NCBI GenBank assembly: GCA_017590115.1
Contig: JAGGNK010008559.1
Span: forward strand, 3,961,888 to 4,025,887
Length of the DNA: 64,000 nucleotides
Direction: 5' to 3'
Source: Montifringilla adamsi
Taxonomy: Eukaryota > Chordata > Aves > Passeriformes > Passeridae
Both the position numbers and the translations under genes were made by a program. Within the stretch, counting starts at the first letter, position 1, and every line of letters begins with the position of its first letter. The notes beneath the pieces were generated by a model, which was given only the letters and a program-made list of their open reading frames with translations, ran no database searches and was not told the DNA's origin. Shown here piece by piece: positions 38,061 to 51,502 of this stretch.

Positions 38061-38251
38061 TATTCCAGCCCTATGTTTAAACTAAAAAGGGAAGGGTACA
38101 GAAAGGAAGTGGACAGAGATTATTAATCAGTGTACTCACCTGAAATCACATCAAAACTACCTATCATTATGTTGGGAATAGATAAGTTTTCTGGAGAGGA
38201 ACATTACTATGAGATATAAGTAACAGGGCATTAAAATCATTTTTCTAACAA

Positions 38252-38270
38252 ATATATATATATATATATA
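38252..38270. repeat. (AT)n microsatellite
   Basis: About 9.5 AT units. Confidence 0.95.
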
Positions 38271-39100
38271 AATATGAGGAAAACTTCAGAAATATCTTAC
38301 TGACCTATAAATCCTCCATGAGATATAAGAAACAAAACAAATTCAAATTAGAGAGCTCAGGTTTTAACTTTCAAGTCCACACTAATTATCTCTTCAAGAG
38401 TTCTGGTTTGTGATCAGTCTCAAGCTGGGTCTTGCAAAAATGAGGATCTTGCTCTTTAAGTCCTTCCTCATGCTAGTGTTTACTATCTATATATTCTTTA
38501 TTGTTATTTACTGATACTCAGAGTTCTGTTTTATTCCCTTTCCTTGAAGACCTTCATTCTGTAATGCACACAAGAAACAAAATTACAAACAAAATGTCAG
38601 TGGTTTTGAAAATGTGAATTTTTTCATTGTGTTGATTCAGTCAGAAGAACAACTCTAAACAGAGGTGCTTGGGTCAGTTTTACCTCTGAGACACTGCTCT
38701 AAACAAATCAACATTCATGAAAATATTTCTATCCTTTCACTGGCCAGTTTCTGTGTTAGCTTTCAAAACCAACTAAAAATAAAAAAGTCATTATTTCTGA
38801 AGATGAGGTTTTAACTGGTCTTTTAGAGGCTCACATACATACCTGATTTGTGGTATTCAGATTGACACAAATAGTTATAACTTGCATAATATAGTGCTTA
38901 TCACAGAAAATTACATGTACTGTTCATCATCTTAAAAACCTTTAGTCCTACCCACAGAAATACAGTGCTTCATCAGTAAGACACTGAGTTGGATCAGTGC
39001 TGGCTCTTCCTGACAGATCTGCACTACATACCTGTCTCATTTTGTTAGTATAATAAACTAGTTCTCAGCTCAATCCCACGAGTACAGTGTGGTCTCTGTT

Positions 39101-39136
39101 AAAAAAAAAGAAAAAAAAAAAGAAAAAAAAAAGAAA
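39101..39136. repeat. A-rich (A9-11 G)n tract
   Basis: Three blocks of 9-11 A, each closed by a single G, suggest tandem expansion of an A10G-like unit. Confidence 0.93.
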
Positions 39137-39927
39137 TTAAAAATATGATTCAGCTGATACATATTTTAGAGCCATCCATTCATGCAGTACTTAGTGACTT
39201 CTTTTGGCCAGGAATCAGCAATGAGCAGCAGTGTGAAGCAACATTTTCTGCTGCATTGCTTTTGCATTGTGAAGACTGGAAACAAATTAAAAATACAGCT
39301 CAGTTTCATTAATTAAAAAAAGTTCTTTGAAAAAAATATTTACTGTGCTCATCAGCCATTCCCTGGGTGGGGACATATATGCTGCACACATGAAACACAA
39401 CTAGGCCAGGCCAGTGACACACTGGTGCTTCTGGCCACGTTGTTTTCTGAGGCTGTCCCAGAATTAAAGATTTTTCTTCTGAGTGCAGACTGAGAACATC
39501 ATTGGAGCCACAAGCCTACAAACACGAGGTGAACTTGGCAGCATCAAAACTGAAACCATAGGGTAAAATTTATGTTTACTGTACGTAGCCTAGTTGTTCC
39601 AAGACTGAGCATGTTGGCACCAGTCCAGCAAAGCACTTAGAGGACGGCTGGGACTCCTGACGTGCCAAGAGCTCACCCCAGCAGTCAGGGCTTGGCTGAG
39701 CTGGGGCCTGAGAAGGCAGCACCCTGTAGGGCAAAACCCATTCCAGACAACTGCAGCTCCTATTGGTACTTGCTGACAGCAGGAATGGTGGTGACCTACT
39801 CAGTGGGACCTGTGGTATATCAGGAAAATGAGGAATTCTTACAAAGGGAACCTCATTTAATTTAATAAAGGTTTTTACTGTGGCTTTCAACACAGATGTC
39901 ATTTCATTTGGTTCTTCTTCCCAATTA

Positions 39928-39978
<51 letters not shown>
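39928..39978. repeat. (TTA)n microsatellite, about 17 units
   Basis: A nearly pure TAT/TTA triplet run of about 50 bases, the longest triplet repeat in the window. It is likely length-variable between individuals. Confidence 0.97.
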
Positions 39979-41401
39979 GATCATTATCATTTTCCTTTTT
40001 TATTTAAAGCATTTTTCCAATTGCACTGATCAATAGCTGCATAGCAGGGCTTTGGTCACTGAAAGAGGAAATGTTGGTCTCTGAATAAATCTACCAACTG
40101 CCCTTGAAGACTCATTAGCACCTTGTGTGATTGGTTTTGTTGGTAATGAGCTTTCACTATATTGGGGAGAAAAAGAAAAAAACCAAAATTTAAATACTGA
40201 ACAGCTCAAACTATTAACTTTTCTAAGAGGTGTAGTTATGAGGTCCTGGGAGAGTTTTTTTCTCTCTGTGGAAACTGCAGGGGCCAGCACCTGGATACAT
40301 TGCTTGCATGCTTCTTTATGGCTTTGATTAGTAACAACCTATCCCCAGGTTTGAATATGGTGACAAATTTCAGGGTTTTAATCCCTTAAATACAATATCC
40401 AGCTTTGCATCTAAGAGCATGCATACTTTTTAGCATAAAGCAATCTAGAAGGGTGCTTACTAATGGAGAAACTGATAACATATTTATCTACTAGTTTATA
40501 TAAATGTGTTTATGTGACTTAGGAGAATTACTTGATGACCTCAGAACAGAGGACCCACCTTATTCATGCCAAAATTTCTAAAGCCTGAGGGAAGTTCTCA
40601 ACTGAGAAGAAGATTCCACCAAGGAATTCTTTCCCATTCCCATTTCAGAGTTTACTATTTTTTTTTTTAATTTAGACCATCAAAATCTTTGACATTTAGA
40701 ACAAGGCTTTTCGAGTTAAAGAAGCCATCTTGTTAAAGACAAACAAGTTAAGATCTTAAGCTAAAAACCTTGTTTAAAAGCTGCACAGTTTCTCATCTCG
40801 ATCTTAAATAACTTGCTAGTAATAAACCAAAGGAGAAATTCAAAAAGATGATAATCTGAAAATAAAGAATGATGGGAAATTTCCTAACAGCAGGAAAAAA
40901 AGCAAACACAACTGGTTTCCTAATTTCAGATAATGTTTCCCCAGGAACCCATAAAAAACAATAATTCCTTTAGTACATTCTTAAAGATAAAATTCTATCA
41001 AAAATCACTCTGGGTACAGTAAATGTCTTCAGAATTTTGCTTTAGGATGTTCCTCAGTTCTTGTGAGATTTTTTTCTGCCATAGTCAAGTATGTAAATCA
41101 AGGTTTTAATCTGAAATCTTGTTATTTTTGCAGTGATTTTCTCTCTTCCCTCCTACATATTAGCCTGCTTCTTCATCATAAAGTAATTTTTAATTTTCCT
41201 TCCACTTCTGTTTCTCCTCTAATTCCACTATTAAGGAATAAAGGAGATCCCTGCCTCCAATCTTTCTGCTAATTATTTAAAGACTAACTTGTCAGTCCTA
41301 ACATAGCTCTATGCATTCATATATCAGCCTGGCCCATAAAGATCTTTATGTAGATATTATATAGGTATTAGCATCCAAAAATACAACCAAAAAACCCTAG
41401 C

Positions 41402-41443
41402 AAAAAAAAAAAAAAAACAAACCAAAAAAAAAAAACCAAAAAA
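41402..41443. repeat. A-rich tract with AACC interruptions
   Basis: A16 followed by CAAACC and further A-runs. Confidence 0.92.
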
Positions 41444-42166
41444 CCCATAAATCAAGTGTTGGGTATCAAATCTGCAGCTGTTACTCTTTGGCTCTGCTTG
41501 TGAAAGTTTGCTTCAATATCATTTAGAGGATCTGCCCCCTGCTTTCTATTTCAATAATTTTTCTTCATTAATATCTCTAAAGGCATAAGTAACCAAGAAG
41601 TTTAAAGGGTTCTGGTTCTTTTTTTCTTGTCTTCATTAAATGTAATTTCAGATAAAACCAATATCTGGAGCCAACACATATTTTTGATAGAAGACAGAAT
41701 TACTTCCATTTTTTCCCCCATCCCTGCATCTTCCTCCTGTCATGCTCATATCTTACTCCCCACTCCTACACATACATTAATGAAAGTTATGGGACAGACA
41801 GCCCCAAGAATTATTTTTAGAAGAAACTTCTTCCTATGAAATTAAAATACTAAGAAAATAATCTCTTCTATCCTTTAAAGGTAAGGATGCTAGGAGGGAA
41901 TTCTTTTTTTATCCTTTTTTTTCAGTAAGGCTGACTACTTGCATATGATTTGCAGAATTCTCCTTGCCTTCCAAACACAGACACAGGATATAAATTCATA
42001 TCTTTCTGCCACCATGAGATGGCTTAATGCCAGATGCTTCACAAAGTCCACAGTCTTATCTCTAAGCGGCCTGTATATGAAAATGAAGTTTTAATTCACC
42101 TGGTGACACTTCCTGCTGCAACACCATGATTTATTTTCTTTAACTTTGGGCTAATAATAAACAGCA

Positions 42167-42190
42167 AAAATACAGTTGAAAATACAGTTG
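42167..42190. repeat. 12-bp perfect tandem duplication
   Basis: AAAATACAGTTG is repeated exactly twice, head to tail. Confidence 0.95.
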
Positions 42191-45100
42191 CTCTGTGGTT
42201 GTATAGAACACATATTGTAGTGGTAGAATGGGATGAGTGCAAAAGAATGTACTTTATTCAGTGCAGCTGAGAAAAGTAATAGAAAAGTTCAGCCTAGAGG
42301 AAAGAGAGCCTTGATGGTTTCCATTACTCCATCAGTCTTTTCCAACCTGCTGCCCCTGAGCCATAACTCACCTGCAGACAGATCAGTGGGACTTAATTGT
42401 CACACGTCTTTATCTGTGCAAAGAAACAAAATCAAAGAGAGAGGCTTGCAGAGAAGAAAAAAAGCACCTAAATTATATATACAGCAAGGCTGTAAATCAG
42501 CCTTCCCTTTTGTTTCTTACAGACTTGCTTCCACCACCCGATAGGTCACAGTCAGGTTAGTACTATGAAGAGACAGAGCTGCCTCCCTTGGCTCAGAACC
42601 TGAGCTGTATGTTGGCTTAATTTAGTCACTTCATTATGAAAAACAAAAAGAAGCCTTGGTGTATGGCACACTGTAACTTTAATTTCCTCCAATAAAAAAT
42701 GTAAAAGCTTATTAAAAAATTGTCATTCTGCTCCAGAGCCCCGAAACTAAATCATTGATTTTATAATCTTTAAATTTTAATTAAAACTAAACTCTCTCAA
42801 AACAAATTAGAAATACATAAATATCATGTGTTAAGAATACCAAAGGATTGTTCTGACAAGGTACTATGTCAGTCCCCCTGTCTCTATGGATGCAGCATGG
42901 TACATAAATGTGGTTTGAGGATTCTTCAGTCCCAGCTTTAGTTCATGATCAAAGGAGCTTGTCAAGTAAATGTCACAAAATTTTCACTGCATTAAAAATG
43001 AACATAACTTTTTCTTATTTATTTTTTTTAATTGGCTGAGGTTATTGCTATTAGAAACTATTAAATGTTCAGAATCAACCAGAGAATGCACTTAAATAAG
43101 AAAGCCCTGTTACCCTGTGTGCTGTGTTCAGTGGGCTCCCTGCAGTTGGTTTTTGTGGGGCAGATAATGCCCCAAGGGGTGCTCCACCATGACAAATGCC
43201 AGGAGAGTCATCCTAGGAATAATGGGAGTAATGAAAACACTTTTTTTTCCTCACAGACCACTCATCAAGTTTTAATTCTTATCTATCAGACACATAGGAG
43301 AAAAAAACAAAACTAACACAAAACCCAACCCTGAACATTATTTTAAGTGTGTATTTCACATTTTGCAGTCAGAGTGCTAACAGTTTTTGAATTGTTTTAC
43401 AGAATGACAGGGAAAACCATTAGAAAATTTGTAAATCTTAACTTAAAAATACCAGAAAACTTGGAGAAGACTAAGGTTCAGTGAAAATTGCCACTACAAA
43501 CTGTTATATACCTGGAACATGCAGCTTTATGGAGACAAGGAGACTGAATGATTTTAACAGATTTCTTTTCTTCAGCAAAAGCTTGGCATGCTAAGAACCT
43601 GTGCAAGTTTGAACCTCTGGAAATGATGCTTTGCATTTATTGTCTTGGCTTCCTATATTGCCAAAGTGTGCAGACAAACAAAACATATTTTTGGTGAAGA
43701 TTCAGCTGTAAGGATACAGAATTAAACAATTGTAAAAAATATAAGTATGTGTTCAACAGAAAATATCTGAAGGAAATCCTCACCAGCCCTCTTTATTATT
43801 AGAAAATTAAAGAATTCAAAATTTTTCTACTAGCTGCTCAAACATTTTCTAATTTCTATAGGGAGGGCTCATTCCATTGAGTCCCCAGTCTTTACTTGGG
43901 AGAATTTACTGGGTGCTGATTATTTTTAAAATACTTTTGAATGCTTTAGGAAAAAGCTCTTAATCTAATTCCAAGACTAAAGTAGGGTGAAATACCATTC
44001 CAAATACACAAACAATTTTGTAGCCAGTGCCTTGAAAAGCTTTAGCATTTCTAGTTGAGAAGCTCAGACCTGAAACTTCAGATTGTCTCTTAGTACAAGG
44101 ACTCATCTTTTGCTGGATAGGGGAAAAAGCAAATGCTAAGGCCATGCTAAGGCTTTGATCACACTTTAAATATGCTCAGCATTTTGGCAGATGATCTCTA
44201 TAAAGAGCCCATCTGCAGTGACCTGCTTGCAAGCAGGGCTGCTTGGGCTGTGTGGAATTCCATCCGTGGCTGTGGCAGCTAGATGCCACTGTGGCACAAA
44301 GCACAGGAACTGCAAGCGAGGATCCTTTTTCCTTCCCTTCTCGCTGTCTGCCAGGCACACAGGAGGAAGCTGAAAGCAGCCAAGCTTACACACAGACAGG
44401 ACCAGGAACTGGACAGGTTCAGGAGCCTTAGTGCAGGGAAAGGTCAGGATTCAAGAGGGGTCTGTGCTGTGAAGGAATGAGAGAAGGAACTAGGCTCGGT
44501 AAAATACTGAAAAAATAAGCTAGGATTATGATTCTGTGAATTAGAATATAAAGTGAGCACGAGCCAGGGAGTGGCTCAAGACACTGAGATTTCATGCTGC
44601 AAAGTGAACAGGCAGAAAAGGAAAGAGAAACCTGGTCTGAGACCAACATTTTTATTTCTATACAGTGCAGAATAGAAACTGAGAAATTTGGTGCCAAATT
44701 GTTTGTTTCCTGAGAGTCTGCTACTTTAATGACGGACAGATACATCCTGTGGATCTTGATTAGACAGAATTGTTCTGCTTACTATTCAAATATTCAAAAA
44801 CTGAATGAAGAATGGGAGTGTGAAAACAAAAAGCAAGCCAAATCTCAGGCTCCTGTTTGTTCCATGCCTGGTAAAAAATAATTCCTTCACTTGCATTTTC
44901 TTCTTTTTGTTACAAAGAAACACCTGTATTATTAGTCTGTGTAATGTTTCACATTATTATTTAAATGAACAATGAAAGTCTTGTGCCTGAGTAGCTTGAG
45001 TAGCTTATTCTATATGTGGGGGACAATGAAAAAAGAAATTGTACAACCTATCTTATATCTGTGAAACACTAAGTTTTACCGTAAAAACAGCTGAAAAGAA

Positions 45101-45679
45101 TCTGAAAAGCTGCCTTTACCCTATGCAAAAAAAATGGTAACCTCTGATAAATGTGCCCCTGAAGAGAAATTAAACATCTTGCCTTAGAGCTGCTGTCATA
45201 GCCTGAACTTCTTGTAAATACTATTTGTTTGAGGGAGAGAGCTTGAGTTGCTTTATAAAGCTAAGCCACTCAGCAGTAGTACTGCTCCAGTTGTCCTTGA
45301 CAGCTATATTTTTTCATTACACTTATTTGCTTGGATTTAGAAGTTTCAATGTTTTGATCCTTATTATTGCAGATCTGTAAAAATGACAAAAATACCACAA
45401 TATAAATACCAGAAATTGAAGAGATGGAATCTGATGATTTCTGCTGAATTTAAATTTTCAGCACTGCTCTGAAAAGATAGGAGAAACATTTGATGAGGCC
45501 TTCCTTCTACACAAATGACTGCAGAGATGAATGGAAGCTGTGCTGGAAAGTTACGTTTATCACTTGTGGGAACTTTATTTGAAGGTAAAAAAACCCAAAA
45601 CTGCCCTATACTTCACTGCAGTAGGTAAAAATATACCTACATAAACAGGAAAGCCGCACCCAACCCTTCCCTTGCCTCC

Positions 45680-46210
45680 CTCTCCCTTTGGGTTTAATAT
45701 ACCTCCTCCTCTTTCTGCAGTTTCAAAGCATTTAAACTTTCCCCCGCCTTGATTTTCTGCATGTGTTTCAAGAACCAAAGCAGCACAGAGCTGGAGCAGG
45801 CTGGTTCACTGCCACATGGGTTTTTACCCAGCACCAGGGACACACAGGCTCCTGCTCTGCCACCAGGATAGTGGTGCCTCTGCCTCTGCAGCAGCAGCTC
45901 CAGCCCTGCCCATTCCCTCCTGCAGGCAGGGTGCTGCCCAGCGGAGGAAGGGGTGGCTGTTTCCCTGGTGTTTCCCACAGGAGAGCAGAGGATCAGCGCT
46001 TGCACAGCACAGCAGACAGAACAGCTCACCCTCCAGATGCAGAATACAGCTCAGTTCCCTGCTGCAGCTACAGCCGTGCAGAGAGCATGAACTTATCCCA
46101 TCTAGGACAAACCCAGGATAGCTGGCTGAGCAGCACTCTGCTCCCTGACCTGCTACACTCCCCCAGAAACAGAGCTGACTAGCAGGAGATTTCTGCTGGA
46201 AAAGCACTGT
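45680..46210. other. GC-rich islet, open on both strands, unassigned
   Basis: About 530 bases rich in CTG, CAG and CCC words, sharply GC-richer than the flanks, with few CpGs. Four long overlapping frames exist: plus 139 and 101 codons, minus 129 and 111 codons. Simultaneous opening of both strands points to composition, not coding. No domain, signal peptide or known family is seen. Possible identities are an unrecognised repeat, a lncRNA exon or a local GC-rich conversion patch. Confidence 0.3.
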
Positions 46211-49200
46211 CAAACCTTCAGGGAAAGGAACTGAATCTCTTTTTAGGTTTGTTTTAAGAATTTCTTGCTGCAGAACATGTTATGCTGTCCACATTAGACA
46301 GCTTCAAAGTTTTAATGCATTGCAGAGACCTTGAAATCTCAATCAGATATATGGCTGCTTCAGCCTGTGCTTCTTCCTACATCATTATAAACTTGACCTT
46401 AATTAACCCTCTTAGTGAAATGGAGTTTGTTGATTCTCAAGGACAGTCTCACTGAAAAACAATGTTGCAATATCACTCAAAAGCTAAAGTAAGGCTGCTT
46501 TATAAAGGGATTTATACTAATAATCCTTGAATATTAGCAGCTTCTTATGCTATGTGATTTATATAAACTTATCTGTATAAGCTAGGATTGAGCTCTGTGT
46601 TTCTCAGCCTTAAAAAAAAGTCTACATTTCCTTTAGAAAAACTAGTTATCTTTGGCAAACACTACATTGATTTTACAAAACAAAACAAAAAAAAAATTAA
46701 AGTAAATGTAGGTTTAAATTCAAATATAACAGCTTAATTTGACCAGCTGTAAATAAAACAAATATCCCTGTCAAACCAGGATATCCAGTAAACATGGTAA
46801 TTTCTACTGTGACTTACTAATAACAATTAGTTTGTCCCTTCACCTTTGAGTAGTTTTATAGAGAGCAAATATATGGAGAAGATCCTTAGAGAGGATAATT
46901 TAATTTTAAAAGCCTCCATGCTCAATGGAAGAGTTGGGTGTGCCAGTAATGGCTGGCCTGCTTCATTTGAAGCTCTTCGAACATACTCAGGGCTGATGGT
47001 GAGAAAGGTCTGTGTTAGTACCCGATCTGTATGCTACAAATAGGACATATGATAACAGCTACCAGTCTTCCACAATTCACTTTAAAGGCACCATGTTCTT
47101 TCATATGGAAATAACTGAGACCACTCAAAACTAACTTGCTTTCTTTGTCCACAGTTTAAAAGTATAGGCTTCAGAGCTGATGCTCTCACATCTCTGTCCT
47201 TACACTGCTCTGTGCCTGTCCTCAATTTAAAGAGCTAGAAGAAGCTGTAATTATTTATCAGACTATTTAGAGACTAAACAGAGATGATGAGTTAGTTTAA
47301 CAACGAAAATATTCATACAGAGCATGTAAGTACCTAAAGTTACAAAAAAATCCAACTGATATTTTCTGAATGGTTAAAAAACATTAATGTTTTTCTCTCC
47401 ATAAATTACAAACTGTTTTATGGACATACAGTACACTTATTACCTTGCCATGAAGTACATTTTATCCTCTTGATTCTGAATGACAGTATGCATACACAGT
47501 ACATATATAGCACAGTATGCATATGATAAACAAGGAACTTTAAGACATTTGCATAGTGGTGAACCACAAATAAAAGCTATCATTTACCAGTGGGTTACTG
47601 TGCAAGCATTTATTGGTTGTTGGTATTGTACCTGAAATTTGCAGAACCTTACATTTTCATCTAGGTCTAAAGTATTTCTCATTCCACTCATTTTTCTACT
47701 ACTGTGCTGAAGCATCTAAGTAAAAACCTGAATATTAAAATATTGTGTCCACTACAAAGCATGTGTTACCATGGAACCTCAGTGGGAGATGAGGGAAGCA
47801 CTGCACAGCATCTGAGCAGGTAGTTCAGAGGGTGATGCTTTGTATTGGAAGTTTCTAGTCTTCCACCTAGAAGAAAGCCCAGTGCTGGGCAGGACAGCCA
47901 AAACCACATTAAGGGGGAGTTCAGAGCACACAATCAGTCCTCTGCTGCTGGTTCTTGGCTTCTTTTCTGCCTCTGTCAAAGTCGGGATTGAAAGCGTTTG
48001 GGACGATATTTTGTGTTTGGGCTCAAATGTTTATTATTTCTTTTCTATATCCCAGTCTTACAAGTCATGAGTTCTACAGCATTCTACTAACAAGCTACAA
48101 AATGGCTAACTGTCTTTCTCTACAAGGTCTTTTAAGGCTAAACTATCCAATTAAAAAATGACACCTAAATTGTTTTTATTTTTAACCCAATAACTAATCC
48201 TTCATGTCCTGCAATGCGGAATTTCTGTGCCATTACAAAACACCATCCAAATCCATGAAGAAGAAGAGCAACTAGCCACCACCCTAAACCCTCCATGTTG
48301 TCTTACATATATTGATTACTATATTCTAAAATCTTAAACTCTAAATTTTCCACCCTGTGATATTACACACTTCTAATCATACTGCACACCCATATTCCAG
48401 TGCTATTAATAAATTTGAGAAGCCTTCTCCATGGTCTTAGGTCAAATATAGTGTTCTCTTGTGGGTCTGTGCCTTTCAGCACAGAAAGTTTAAAATTCTC
48501 AGCACCCAGAGTTCCAACACTCTGCCAGTGCTCCTGCATAACTAATAGCATGGACTGGCAACTTTGGTTCATCCAAAAATCCCACCTGCCCTTTTAGAGA
48601 GAATCCTTTCCCTTATGGATACAGCACAGAGAAGAAAATTTGTGTCACTCTTCTGGATGAGATTCAGCAGGGTAGGGAGAGCTTTTTGCTCCGCTGTGTG
48701 CCCAGGGACCACCATCAACAGTCAGTCCCTCTTCCCTTCACTTGTATTTTCTGTCATTAGAGTGTTCACTTGTTGATGATCATCATATTGGAGTTTTCTC
48801 TTATATGCTTATTAATATTAGCTATTTTACTTGAAAGTTAGAAAAAAGACAATAGACCTTAATTTGCTGATGTTAATGCAAACAGAACTATGTGTTGTTC
48901 AAAGAGGAATAAATCTAAAACATAAAGTTAAATGCTGCAATTAGCTTACAGTCAAATGCTGGGCCTGTTTACAGGCATCACTGTTTCTAGCTTTCACTGT
49001 AAAATTAGTAATCTTTTGCCCAAGTCATGTTAGCCATGTTAGCACAGAATCTGAGTTATTTCCCCTCACACCAAAGGTGCACACTATGAACATGACACAC
49101 AGTACTCAAGTAGAAAAACCTCACAATTCTTTTTTGTCTCTCACAGAGCTCTTCCAGATTTTGTGCGTTCACAGTAGCCTGGCAAAATTATTTAGGATAA

Positions 49201-50441
49201 AAAAAAATTTACCTACAGCATAAGAAATGCTCAGCTGCCCAAATACAACTTTATTACAAAGACTTAGTGAATGGAATTGTTTTAATCATAATAACAAATT
49301 TCCTTGACTGCTCTTCTTACCAACTGTTCTTGGAATCAAATACTATACAGGCCTGTCACATGTTTGATTTTTTTAAAATCAAACTATAGGAAAGGAGAGG
49401 CTCAAGGCATACTTTAGCTTAATTACCGTACCTTTGAAAACAAAGAGAAACCAAAAAACCCAGAACCAAATAAAAAATCTTCCAATGCCAAATCAATTAA
49501 TTGGTGAAAGGATTTAGCATGGTGAGTATTCAAAATCTATTTTATACCACTGGTTTCCTTCTCCACCCTTCTCTTCACCAGGCTTCACCCTGGGCAATGA
49601 TCTACTGACCATCACTTCCCTGTTGTATACACTTATATGTCAGTAAAGGCCAGACCAAACCACAACTGAGTGTGATGGAGCTGGGGACTATGAATCTGAG
49701 TACTTTGTTTCCAGCTCCAGATTTATCATCTTTATTTGTCATTCTGGCATAGACAGAGCATATTTTCTCTTTCTCCTATGACATAACCTTTAGGACCTAG
49801 AACTCAATTTTTCAAATACGTCAAAGTGTTTAGCAATGCTTAAAAAGGTAACATTTTTCTATGTGGAATATGAAACTTTTTGATTAATGGCATTTTTCTG
49901 TAATATTTAACCAAACAAGGAAGGCTAACACAGCTGGAATTGGTTAACTTTTCTTTTTCATTCTTTGTAATATCATATAAATTGTACAAGCTAATTCTAT
50001 TTACTTTCTCAAATAGCCTAATGTAAATACCTTCAAGAAAATATTTACTTTTTCTATTTCTTTGTATAAGTTTTAAAAAAGGACAGCTGCTTTAAAATCA
50101 AAATTATTAAATATACAATAAATGTGGGCAAACAGCTGAATGTATCTTTCTTATTTTTGCTGTTCTAAGATGGAAGAACTTGACAATATTGCTTAGGTAA
50201 CAAAGTTTTGACATGATTTATTTTAACTCAAGTCTATTTATCTTTGCATGTTTGTAGCTAAGAAAACATGGGGTTTTTTCAATTCTAATGTCTGTAAGAA
50301 TTCCATCTGATCTATCCAGCACTAAATATATATTTAATTGCATCCAAAAATGATACATTTCCTTTTCAGAACATTCTAAACATGCAGAGGCTGGCAGACT
50401 GAAAATAACATTTACAAATGAGAATCCCATGCTGTGCTTTC

Positions 50442-50455
50442 TTTTTTTTTTTTTT
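50442..50455. repeat. Poly-T tract (T14)
   Basis: An uninterrupted T14 run. Confidence 0.93.
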
Positions 50456-51419
50456 AAGCAGGAAAAAGAATGACTCCCTGAAAATTAAAAAAATGCAAGA
50501 CCATCTAACTTGCTAAAGGCATGAGAATTTCAGCTGATCATTTCCTGAATGATACCTGACTATTAATTTTTTAGCTGAAAGATCATTGACTAAATATTTT
50601 ACAGAGGGAGAGTACATTTATCATCCTGCACATGGTGAAGGGTTTCTCTTGAATAAATATGACCAGTGAAACAAATGAGGCAAATATTCACTTCTGCAAC
50701 AGCACTAAAAGGACAGGCAGCACAGGTAAAAAGCTTCTGTGGGAATGACTCTATTCTTATGAAAGGACCTCACAAGGAAAAGTGAAAAACAAGACTGATT
50801 TCTATTAATATAACTCAACGTCCCCTCACTTGACTTCTCAAGGCTGATGCTGAGCAAAGCCTGCAGGAACCAGAGAACGAGGACTAGCACTCTGTGTCCC
50901 ACAGACGTGGGTTGGTATACATACACACAACCTAGAATGTTTCATTCTAAAATCTAAATTTCAAATTTAAAAAATCAAATTCAAATTTAGACAAATCTAA
51001 ATTTCTGTCTTTGCTCAAGAAAGCCTTCCCCGTGGTCCCAGTACTTACCTCATTTTTGAGTAAGTGTTGTAGATACAGGCACTTAGATGGCTAAGAATAA
51101 GTTTCATGTTTTCAGATTAAAATTACTAAAATCATGTCAGACAATGCAGAAATTCCAGACAATACCTATTAATCCATTATTTGAATAAGAACTGCATTAT
51201 TAATAAGGATTTTCTTCTTGTTAATAATACACTTCCATCTGTGGTACATGGCCACCTAGTGACTAATTTAAATTGATTGAAACATTTATGTGATACATAC
51301 TGTTAATTACATTTCACCTTCACCGCATTAACATATTCTGAAACAACTGTCATGAATGTAGCACTCACTTGTGACTGGTGGCAGTGAAATGATAAAGACT
51401 TGGTGAAAAACTAGGCTTA

Positions 51420-51502
51420 CAGTTTTATTATAGTAAATTATATTTAATATAATATTAAATATTATATATATTATAGTAAATATATTTATTATTATTATAT
51501 TA
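51420..51502. repeat. Very AT-rich, self-complementary segment
   Basis: Almost only A and T over about 80 bases, with TTATAGTAAAT repeated (near 51430 and 51471) and palindromic ATATT/AATAT words. It could extrude as a cruciform or serve as an unwinding or scaffold-attachment-like stretch. Sequence alone does not separate these options. Confidence 0.7.

Larger units (their letters stand above)
38061..39927. other. Unique non-coding sequence with simple repeats
   Basis: No gene is recognised. An (AT)n run lies at 38252-38270 and an A/G-rich tract at 39101-39136. The 108-codon minus frame at 39576-39902 lies in a GC-richer patch and matches no known protein. Confidence 0.55.
39979..45679. other. 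Unique AT-rich non-coding sequence
   Basis: No gene is recognised. It contains A-rich DNA at 41402-41443 and a perfect 12-bp tandem duplication AAAATACAGTTG at 42167-42190. GC-richer segment 44200-44440 is open in several frames on both strands without a recognisable product. Segment 42600-42800 is a weaker conserved-looking stretch. Confidence 0.55.

Noticed and set aside
47483..47523. ACAGTATGCATA repeated 29 bases apart
   Set aside because: Short direct repeat in AT-rich DNA, with no element structure between the copies.
50950..51005. AAATCTAAATTTC repeated with partial inverted copies between
   Set aside because: Low-complexity AT words, and the inverted pairing is imperfect.
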